Shown: positions 58,289 to 64,000 of the stretch, one piece after another | Layout: each line of letters starts with the position of its first letter | Numbering within the stretch: the stretch's first letter is position 1 | Source: Dactylosporangium sp040689395 | GTDB lineage: Bacteria; Actinomycetota; Actinomycetes; Mycobacteriales; Micromonosporaceae | Length of the DNA stretch: 64,000 nt | Direction of reading: 5' to 3' | Assembly: GCF_040689395.1 (NCBI RefSeq) | Contig: NZ_JBFAZX010000016.1 | Location: 1-64,000 of the forward strand | Position numbers and translations under genes: made by a program | The notes under the pieces: model-generated | Seen by the model: the letters and a program-made list of their open reading frames with translations, nothing else | Database searches by the model: none | What the model was told of the DNA's origin: nothing

Positions 58289-59031
58289 AGGGCGCGGCGT
58301 ACCTGCTCCGGCTCGGCGACGACGCGCTGATCGCGGCGCAGCGGATGATGCAGTGGTGCACGCGGGCGCCCTCGATCGAGGACGACGTGGCGCTGGCCAA
58401 CATCGCGCTCGACCTGCTGGGTCAGGCGCGCCTCCTGCTGGGCCGGGCCGGGGAGCTGGAGGGCGCCGGCCGCGACGAGGACGCCCTCGCGATGCGGCGC
58501 GACGAGCACGAGTTCCACAACGTCCTGCTGGTCGAACTGGACAACGGCGACTTCGCGGTGTCGGTCGCCAAGCTGCTGTGCTTCTCGCTGTACCAGCGGC
58601 TGCTGTACGAGCGGCTGAGCGCCTCGGCCGACGCGGTGCTGGCCGGCGTCGCGCAGAAGGCGGCGAAGGAGACCGTCTACCACGTCGACTACGCGGCCGG
58701 GTGGGTCGTCCGGCTCGGCGACGGCACCACGGAGTCAGCGGCCCGGATGCTCTCGGCCGTCGAGGAGATCTGGCCGTACACGTCCGAGCTGTTCGCCGAC
58801 GACGAGGTGAGTTCCGCGGCCGCCGCCGATGGGCTCGGCATCGCCCCGTCGACCCTGCGGGAGCCGTGGTCACAGGCGGTGGACGAGGTACTCGCCGAGG
58901 CGCGGCTGCCCCGCCCGCCCGACGGCTGGCGGCCGGCCGGCGGGCGGGCGGGCGCGCACACCGAGGCGTTCGGATATCTCGTCGGCGAGATGCAGGTCCT
59001 GCACCGCGCCCACCCGGGGGCGAGCTGGTGA
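58285..59031 (+). CDS. PaaC-type structural subunit
   Basis: This 248-aa helical protein has RLGDDALIAAQRMMQWCTRA, then ANIALDLLGQARLLL, RRDEHEFHNVLLVE and AKETVYHVDYAAGWVVRLGD. This is the beta subunit of the Paa-type oxygenase, a ferritin-like protein that has lost its own iron site and forms the catalytic dimer with PaaA. GTG 58285 overlaps the paaB-like stop, and its own stop overlaps the paaD-like start. Confidence 0.92.
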   Translation: MKGAAYLLRLGDDALIAAQRMMQWCTRAPSIEDDVALANIALDLLGQARLLLGRAGELEGAGRDEDALAMRRDEHEFHNVLLVELDNGDFAVSVAKLLCFSLYQRLLYERLSASADAVLAGVAQKAAKETVYHVDYAAGWVVRLGDGTTESAARMLSAVEEIWPYTSELFADDEVSSAAAADGLGIAPSTLREPWSQAVDEVLAEARLPRPPDGWRPAGGRAGAHTEAFGYLVGEMQVLHRAHPGASW

Positions 59032-59525
59032 ACGCCGCATCCTCGGCGCAGGGCACCGCCTGGGCCGCCGCGGCCACCGTGGCGGACCCAGAGCTGCCGG
59101 TGCTGACCATCGCCGAGCTCGGCATCCTGCGCCAGGTCGAGGTCGACGGCTCCCGCGTGACGGTGACGGTGACGCCGACGTACCTGGGCTGCCCGGCGAT
59201 GGATGTCATCGCCGCCGGGATCGTCGCCGCGGTACAGGCCGCGGGGTTCGGCCCGGTGGAGGTGGTGCGCTCGCTCTCCCCGGCCTGGACCACCGCGTGG
59301 CTCGGTGCGCAGGCGCGGGAGAAGCTCCTGGCCGCCGGGATCGCTCCGCCGGGGCCGGGGCCGAGGCTCCTGCCGCTGCCGACCCGCCGGGAAGCGCCGC
59401 CGTGCCCGCGCTGCGGCGCCGCCGCGACGACCGAGCTGTCCCGCTTCGGCGCCGCCGCCTGTATGGCGCTGTGGCGCTGCACCGGCTGCGGCGAACCGTT
59501 CGAACACCTGAAGGAGCACTGTTGA
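59028..59525 (+). CDS. PaaD-type maturation protein
   Basis: This 165-aa protein has an N-terminal MIP18/DUF59 domain (VADPELPVLTIAELGIL, TPTYLGCPAMDVI) and a C-terminal zinc-binding part with CPRCGAAAT and CTGCGEPFEHLKEHC. PaaD is needed for iron-sulphur assembly or metal loading of the epoxidase. GTG 59028 overlaps the paaC-like stop. The four Cys of the C-terminal motif are intact. Confidence 0.92.
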   Translation: MNAASSAQGTAWAAAATVADPELPVLTIAELGILRQVEVDGSRVTVTVTPTYLGCPAMDVIAAGIVAAVQAAGFGPVEVVRSLSPAWTTAWLGAQAREKLLAAGIAPPGPGPRLLPLPTRREAPPCPRCGAAATTELSRFGAAACMALWRCTGCGEPFEHLKEHC

Positions 59526-60658
59526 CGCCAGCCTCCCCGCCTGCGCTGATCAGCGCTCGCACCCGGTTCCACGACCTGACCGTCGGCGGGGTCGAGCCCG
59601 CCTCCGACGACCGCACCTCGCTGGCGCTCACGCTGCTGGTGCCGCCGCCGCTGCGCCCCGTGTTCGCCTTCGCCCCCGGCCAGCACCTGACCCTGCGCAC
59701 CGACCGGGCCGGCGTGGACGTCCGCCGCTCGTACTCGCTGTGCTCCACGCCCGGCGAACTGCTGCGCGACGGCACCCTGCGCATCGGCGTGCGGCTGCTG
59801 CCCGGCGGCGTGTTCGGCGCGCACCTGGCCGCCGCCGGGGCCGGTGACACCGTCGAGGCGCTACCACCCCTCGGCGCCTTCGTCACGGCCCCGGACCCGC
59901 GACGCCGGCGCCGCTACGTCGCGCTGGCCGCCGGCTCGGGGATCACGCCGGTGCTGTCGCTGGCCACCACCGTCCTGCAGACCGAGCCGCAGAGCGAGTT
60001 CATCCTGTTGTACGGCAACCGCACAGCCGCGTCGGCGATGTTCCTGGCGGAGCTGGCCGACCTCAAGGACCGCCACGCGACGCGGCTGGCGGTCACCCAC
60101 GCGTACTCCCGCGACCCCGCGCTCAGCGCGCCGGCCCGGTTCGACGACGCGACGCTGCGCCTGCTCCTGCGCACGGCGATCGACGTGAGCACGGTCGACG
60201 AATGGTTCGTCTGCGGCCCGTACCCGCTGGTGACGAACGGCCGAGACACGCTGGCCGCCCTCGGCGTCCCCGCGGGCCGGGTGCGGACCGAGCTGTTCCA
60301 CGCGGCGCGGCCCGCACCGGCCGCCGAGCCCGGCCCGGCCGGGGGCATCCCGACTGGGGACGACTCGGCCGGCGGCGCCGCCTACGCCCTGACGGTCCTG
60401 CTCAACGGCCACGCCACCGAGGTCCTCGCCGAGCGCGGCCGGCCGGTGCTCGACGCGGCCCTCAGGGCCCGTCCGGAGCTGCCGTACTCGTGCCGGACCG
60501 GCGTGTGCGGCACCTGCCGGGGCCGCGTCGTCTCCGGGTCCGTGCGCACGCCCCCGACGTGGACGCTCGGCGAGGACGAGCTGGCGGCGGGCCACGTCCT
60601 GACGTGCCAGGCCACCGCCGAGGGCGACGAGCTCACCGTCGACTTCGACGTGTTCTGA
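59522..60658 (+). CDS. PaaE-type reductase
   Basis: This 378-aa electron-transfer protein has FAD domain RSYSLCSTP, NAD domain AAGSGITPVLSLA and VCGPYPLV, and a C-terminal 2Fe-2S ferredoxin with CRTGVCGTCRG and a last Cys in VLTCQA. It passes electrons from NAD(P)H to the diiron centre of the PaaA-type subunit. TTG at 59522 overlaps the paaD-like stop (TTGA) and is backed by GGAG 7 bases upstream. Confidence 0.92.
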   Translation: MTPASPPALISARTRFHDLTVGGVEPASDDRTSLALTLLVPPPLRPVFAFAPGQHLTLRTDRAGVDVRRSYSLCSTPGELLRDGTLRIGVRLLPGGVFGAHLAAAGAGDTVEALPPLGAFVTAPDPRRRRRYVALAAGSGITPVLSLATTVLQTEPQSEFILLYGNRTAASAMFLAELADLKDRHATRLAVTHAYSRDPALSAPARFDDATLRLLLRTAIDVSTVDEWFVCGPYPLVTNGRDTLAALGVPAGRVRTELFHAARPAPAAEPGPAGGIPTGDDSAGGAAYALTVLLNGHATEVLAERGRPVLDAALRARPELPYSCRTGVCGTCRGRVVSGSVRTPPTWTLGEDELAAGHVLTCQATAEGDELTVDFDVF

Positions 60659-60869
60659 CGCGACCCGCACCGCCCGCGAGAAACGGATCCGGCGCACCAC
60701 GACGATGCAGCGGTCGTGCAAATCCGGCCAATTCCGGTGAGTGTGACGTTCGACACCTCACTCGTCAGGGTCGGAAAGATCGCGCCATAAGTACAGCCGT
60801 CAGCGACGACATTACATTCACTCTCGCGGATTAGTAATTGCGCGTGCAACACCATTCAGCTCGGATGTC

Positions 60870-61721
60870 TTGACGCATCGCGTCCGGCCCAACAAACTGT
60901 CCGGGAAGCACGCCCGATTGCGCCGTCCGCATTTTGCATTGGCGTTGAGGAATCTGACTCTGAACGACATTGCTGCACTCGAAAGGTCAGGGCCTGCCGT
61001 GCCGACGCTGCCGGAGATCAAGTCGCTGCATTACCACGCGGAAAAGGTCATCGAGATCGCCCTGGGACTGCGCGATCCCGACGACCCGCCCGCCCTTCAG
61101 AACGTCGAACAGCTGGTGACGCGACTCGTCCGCCAGTCCCACCGGCGCTCGCTGCTCGTGCAGGCCAGCTTCGGCGCCGTGCCGGTGCCGGACGGCCTCG
61201 CGGCCCTGCAGCAGCTGCAGACCGAACTGTCGCCGGTCAACGCCCGCACCACCGTGCTGTTCACCCGGGAGGCGATCGTCGGCGAGGAGTCCGCGCAGTG
61301 GGTGCTGCGGCTCGCCGCCCGCGGCGCCACCGTGCGCCTCTACGGCGCCGCCCTGCCCACGATGGCGATCGTGGACGGCAAGGTCGCGCTGGTCGCCGTT
61401 GCCGGCGGCACCCAGCTGACCAGCGTGTACGAACCCGTCGCGATCCAGGCCATGCAGACGCTGCACGCCGCCATCTGGGACAGCGCGGTACCCCTGGCGG
61501 AGGTGAGCGAGGTCGACATGTCCTGGACCGAGGACCCGATGACCCGCCGCGTGCTGGACATGCTCGGGTCCGGCCGCACCGACGAGGTCGCGGCCCGCGA
61601 GCTGAACCTGTCGGTGCGCACCTACCGCCGGTACGTGGCCGGGCTCATGGCCCGGGTCGACGCCCGGTCCCGGTTCCACGCCGGCATCCGGGTGGCGCGG
61701 CTGGGGCTCGACCAGATCTGA
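60870..61721 (+). CDS. TrmB-effector/LuxR-type HTH regulator
   Basis: This 283-aa protein has a middle part like the PLD/TrmB-type effector domain (ARTTVLFTREAIVGEESAQW, VRLYGAALPTMAIVDGKVAL) and a C-terminal LuxR-like helix-turn-helix (RTDEVAARELNLSVRTYRRY). The first 40 residues are basic and the TTG start at 60870 has no clear ribosome site; GTG 60999, after AAAGGTCAGGG, is an alternative giving about 240 aa. It lies 211 bases after the paaE-like gene on the same strand and is a candidate local regulator. Confidence 0.75.
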   Translation: MTHRVRPNKLSGKHARLRRPHFALALRNLTLNDIAALERSGPAVPTLPEIKSLHYHAEKVIEIALGLRDPDDPPALQNVEQLVTRLVRQSHRRSLLVQASFGAVPVPDGLAALQQLQTELSPVNARTTVLFTREAIVGEESAQWVLRLAARGATVRLYGAALPTMAIVDGKVALVAVAGGTQLTSVYEPVAIQAMQTLHAAIWDSAVPLAEVSEVDMSWTEDPMTRRVLDMLGSGRTDEVAARELNLSVRTYRRYVAGLMARVDARSRFHAGIRVARLGLDQI

Positions 61722-61725
61722 GCGG

Positions 61726-63114
61726 TCACCGGCCGGCGAGGGTGTCCAGGAGCGCGGCGAGCGCGGCCCCGTAGGCGTGCGCCGGCGGGGTGGCGAAGCC
61801 GATCACCAGGCTGGCCGGCCGGTCACCGGCCGACGCGCGCCGCAGATAGTGGCCGAGGGTGTGCACCTGCACCGACGCCGCGCGCAGCCGCCGCTGCAGG
61901 TCCGGCTCCGCGCCACCCGGCACCTCCAGGATCGTGTGCAGGCCGGCGGCCGGGCCGGCGATGCGGGCGCCGGGCAGCCGCCGGGCCACCGCCTCGGTCA
62001 GCGCGTCCCGCCGCCGGCGGTAGGCCAGCCGCGCCGCACGCAGGTGGCGGTCGTACGCGCCGGTGCCGAGCAGGCCGGCGAAGGCCAGCTGCTCGATCGA
62101 GCCGGTCTGGCGGTCGGCGAGCTCCTTGGCCGCGGTCAGCGGCCCGAGCAGCCGCGGTGGACAGGCGATCCAGCCCAGCCGGACGGCCGGCCCGAGCGAC
62201 TTGCTGGTGGACCCGACGTAGATCACCTTGTCCGGGAGCCGGCCCTGCAGCGCGCCGATCGGATGGCGGGCGTAGCGGAAATCGCCGTCGTAGTCGTCCT
62301 CGACGATCCAGGTGCCGGCGGTACGTGCCATCCTGAGCAGCTCCGCCCGGCGCGCCGGGGTCATGGTCACGCCGCTGGGAAACTGGTGCGCGGGCGTGCA
62401 CACGACCACGTCCGGCGCCGGGTCGGGCGGCACGATGCCGCCGTCGTCCACCGGGGCGTCGATGACGCGCAGCCGGCGGGCGACGATGGCCACGTGGTCG
62501 GCCATCGCCGGGTCCTCCATGGCGGCGGTGCGCCCGCCGGCGTCGGCCAGCACGTCGGCCAGCAGATGCAAAGCCTGGGTGTACCCCGAGCAGATCACCA
62601 GGTGGTCGGGGTCCACGCGCACACCTCGGACCCGGCCCAGGTAGGCGGCGAGCGTCGCGCGCAGCTCCGGGCGGCCCCGCGGGTCGCCGTACCCGAACGC
62701 CGCGGCCGGCGCGTCGCGGGCCACCCGCAGCAGTTCCCGCGCCCATGCCTCCCGCGGGAAGGCGGCCACGTCGGGCCGGCCGGGGCGCAGGTCGTGCACC
62801 GGTGCCGGCGGCACGGGCTCGGCCGGCACCGGCGCGGCCAGGGGCGCGGCCGCACCGTCGGCGACCCACGTGCCCCGGCCCACCGCCCCAACCACCCAGC
62901 CCTCGGCGACGAGCTGGGCGTAGGCCTGGGTCACCGTGCCGCGGGCCAGCCCGAGCTGCTCGGCCAGGTCCCGCGACGACGGCAGCCTGGTCCGCGGGCC
63001 GAGCCGGCCCGAGCGGATCGCCTCCCGCAGCGCGTTCTCGACCGCCACCCGCCGCGTGCCCGGCCCGCTCATCTCGACCAGCAGGTCCAAGCCGCTGCGT
63101 TGTGCTGCGTCCAC
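61726..63114 (-). CDS. MocR/PdxR-type GntR-aminotransferase regulator
   Basis: This 462-aa protein has an N-terminal GntR winged helix (LPSSRDLAEQLGLARGTVTQ, AYAQLVAEGWV) fused to a fold-type I aminotransferase domain with CTPAHQFPSGVTM, VEDDYDGDFRYA and STSKSLGPAVRLGW (PLP Lys). Such MocR proteins use PLP as ligand and often control vitamin B6 or amine genes and their transporters. The GTG at 63114 is preferred: a TACCAT -10 box lies 7 bases upstream and there is no Shine-Dalgarno, so the mRNA seems leaderless. Its stop is 4 bases from the converging regulator gene. Confidence 0.88.
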   Translation of the reverse strand: MDAAQRSGLDLLVEMSGPGTRRVAVENALREAIRSGRLGPRTRLPSSRDLAEQLGLARGTVTQAYAQLVAEGWVVGAVGRGTWVADGAAAPLAAPVPAEPVPPAPVHDLRPGRPDVAAFPREAWARELLRVARDAPAAAFGYGDPRGRPELRATLAAYLGRVRGVRVDPDHLVICSGYTQALHLLADVLADAGGRTAAMEDPAMADHVAIVARRLRVIDAPVDDGGIVPPDPAPDVVVCTPAHQFPSGVTMTPARRAELLRMARTAGTWIVEDDYDGDFRYARHPIGALQGRLPDKVIYVGSTSKSLGPAVRLGWIACPPRLLGPLTAAKELADRQTGSIEQLAFAGLLGTGAYDRHLRAARLAYRRRRDALTEAVARRLPGARIAGPAAGLHTILEVPGGAEPDLQRRLRAASVQVHTLGHYLRRASAGDRPASLVIGFATPPAHAYGAALAALLDTLAGR

Positions 63115-63121
63115 CGGAGAG

Positions 63122-63127
63122 ATGGTA
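63122..63127 (-). promoter_or_regulatory. -10 box of leaderless MocR gene
   Basis: On the minus strand this reads TACCAT, seven bases before the GTG at 63114. No ribosome binding site is visible. Confidence 0.45.
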
Positions 63128-63159
63128 GGCCGTCGAAGTCCGCTGCCGCCCCGCGCGCG

Positions 63160-63186
63160 ATGGCTCACTCCCGCAATGGCTCACTC
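63160..63186. repeat. Direct repeats between MocR and MFS genes
   Basis: ATGGCTCACTC occurs at 63160-63170 and 63176-63186, 16 bases apart, and a related AATGGACCA follows at 63199. Tandem direct repeats in the divergent region are typical binding sites of MocR-type dimers. Confidence 0.6.
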
Positions 63187-63229
63187 GACGGGCGGCCCAA
63201 TGGACCACGGCGGTGCGCCGGGCGCGGTT

Positions 63230-63235
63230 TAGCGT
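63230..63235 (+). promoter_or_regulatory. -10 box of MFS gene
   Basis: TAGCGT (TANNNT type) lies 6 bases before the ATG at 63242, again without a Shine-Dalgarno sequence. Confidence 0.4.
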
Positions 63236-63241
63236 GATGGC

Positions 63242-64000
63242 ATGGCCCAGCCGAGCCCCGCGGGAGCCGCGGCGCCCGCCGCGCCCGCACCCGAGTCCGG
63301 AATCAGCCGGTCCATGGTCCTGCTCATGGCGTTCGCCGTGGGCGCGATCGTGGCCGACCTCTACTACGTCCAGCCCCTCCTGCCCGACCTGAGCGCCGAC
63401 CTCGGCGGCTCCGCGGACACGGTCGGGCTCAGCGTGACCGTGACGCAGCTCGGGTACGCCGCCGGCCTGATCCTGCTTGTGCCGCTGGGCGACCTGCTGG
63501 CCAACCGCGCGCTCGTGGTCGGCATGCTGACGGTCGGCTCGGTCGCCCTGGCCGCGACGGCGGCCGCCCCGGGCCCGCTGGCCCTGCTGCTGTCGCTCGC
63601 CGTCGTGGGCCTGTCCAGCACGGCGATCAACGTGCTCATCCAGCTCGCCGCGAGCCTCGCCCGGGATCACGAACGGGGCCGTGTCGTGGGCACGCTGATG
63701 ACCGGGCTGTTCCTCGGCGTGCTGCTGGCCCGCACCGTTGCCGGCGCCGTCGGCGAGCTGGCCGGGTGGCGGGCCGTCTACATTCTCGGCGCCGTGCTCA
63801 TCGCCGCCCTCGCGGTGGCGCTGCGGGTGAAGCTGCCGGCGCTGTCCGCGCGCGGCGGCAGCACCTACCCGCGCCTGCTGACCTCGGTCGTCGCCATCGT
63901 GCGGCGGGAGCCGTTCCTGCGCCGGCGGATGGCGTTCGGCTTCGCCGGGTTCGCCGCGTTCCAGCTGCTGTGGACGTCGCTGCCGTTCCTGCTGTCCGGC
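63242..64000 (+). CDS. MFS transporter (partial, cut by window end)
   Basis: The visible 253 residues have an Ala/Pro-rich N-terminal tail, then helix 1 leading to DLYYVQPLLPDLSADLG, a loop-2/3 region (PLGDLLANRALVVG), and helices 4-6 with a WRAVYILGAV motif at helix 6, followed by the long central loop. This is the YnfM/arabinose-efflux-like group of drug exporters. The gene continues past 64000. It is divergent from the MocR-type regulator, with direct repeats between, and is the likely target of that regulator. Confidence 0.85.
   Translation, partial: MAQPSPAGAAAPAAPAPESGISRSMVLLMAFAVGAIVADLYYVQPLLPDLSADLGGSADTVGLSVTVTQLGYAAGLILLVPLGDLLANRALVVGMLTVGSVALAATAAAPGPLALLLSLAVVGLSSTAINVLIQLAASLARDHERGRVVGTLMTGLFLGVLLARTVAGAVGELAGWRAVYILGAVLIAALAVALRVKLPALSARGGSTYPRLLTSVVAIVRREPFLRRRMAFGFAGFAAFQLLWTSLPFLLSG

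Noticed and set aside
53147..60658. Identification of the locus as the antimycin cluster
   Set aside because: No anthraniloyl carrier protein, formyltransferase, NRPS/PKS assembly line or kynurenine-pathway genes are seen here; only the anthranilate-to-epoxidase logic is shared.
1..64000. tRNA, rRNA, CRISPR arrays, riboswitches
   Set aside because: I looked for conserved tRNA arms, regularly spaced repeats and common riboswitch cores and saw none; a covariance-model search would be needed to exclude small RNAs.

Overview
The window is very GC-rich, with strong third-position GC, frequent GTG and TTG starts, many 4-base ATGA/GTGA start-stop overlaps, several apparently leaderless genes, SARP/AfsR-type, CGNR and MocR regulators, and dense secondary-metabolite content. 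This points to a filamentous actinomycete. A Micromonosporaceae-like genus is a guess from gene style, not something shown by the sequence. No rRNA, tRNA or CRISPR array was seen.

Layout. (1) 1-22.5 kb is a decayed accessory region. It holds relics of IS701, IS3, IS110 and IS66 transposases, an integrase relic and three relics of one AbrB-like DNA-binding family. Gene fragments include a LanC-like lanthionine cyclase, an FkbH-like enzyme, an oligopeptide ABC ATPase, PIG-L and MFS. Among these sit intact genes: an SDR lacking its catalytic Tyr, a glycosyltransferase-like protein, a secreted DUF2690-like protein, an epoxide-hydrolase-like enzyme with a divergent HxlR regulator, three ABC-transporter sets on the minus strand, a DMT transporter, and an O-antigen-ligase-like protein coupled to a small secreted protein. 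(2) 22.6-25.8 kb is a large XRE/BTAD/NB-ARC/TPR regulator that appears leaderless. (3) 25.9-37.1 kb is a compact candidate biosynthetic locus. Its six-gene minus-strand operon encodes, in order of transcription, a haem-oxygenase-like diiron oxidase, a 2OG-Fe dioxygenase, a DapF-like protein with both catalytic cysteines replaced by serine, a PLP aminotransferase, a single C-A-T NRPS module and a thioesterase. Next to it are a MOSC protein, an MFS exporter and a divergent CGNR regulator. (4) 37.4-43.7 kb is a lactococcin-972-type bacteriocin locus: LuxR-type regulator with a degenerate receiver, precursor, small secreted protein, ABC ATPase, large bacteriocin-associated membrane protein, and a histidine kinase/response regulator pair. 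(5) 43.7-49.2 kb holds a DivIVA-like repeat protein, a 42-bp perfect palindrome, an NRPS relic, a mosaic pseudogene and a MacB/FtsX-type ABC pair. (6) 49.2-61.7 kb has two divergent operons. The minus operon carries two acyl-CoA/AMP ligases (one like 2-aminobenzoate-CoA ligase), a hotdog thioesterase, a BBE-type flavoprotein, a fused TrpE-TrpG anthranilate synthase and a truncated class II DAHP synthase. The plus operon carries a full PaaABCDE-type epoxidase. Paired operator-like palindromes lie between them. (7) 61.7-64 kb is a MocR/PdxR-type regulator divergent from an MFS transporter cut by the window end.

How the genes may work together. In region 3 one amino acid is probably oxidised by the two iron enzymes, reshaped by the DapF-like and PLP enzymes, activated on the single NRPS module, released by the thioesterase and exported by the MFS protein. 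In region 6 chorismate could be turned to anthranilate, activated to anthraniloyl-CoA and epoxidised by the Paa-type oxygenase, a logic known from 3-aminosalicylate formation in antimycin biosynthesis. Both product assignments are inference.
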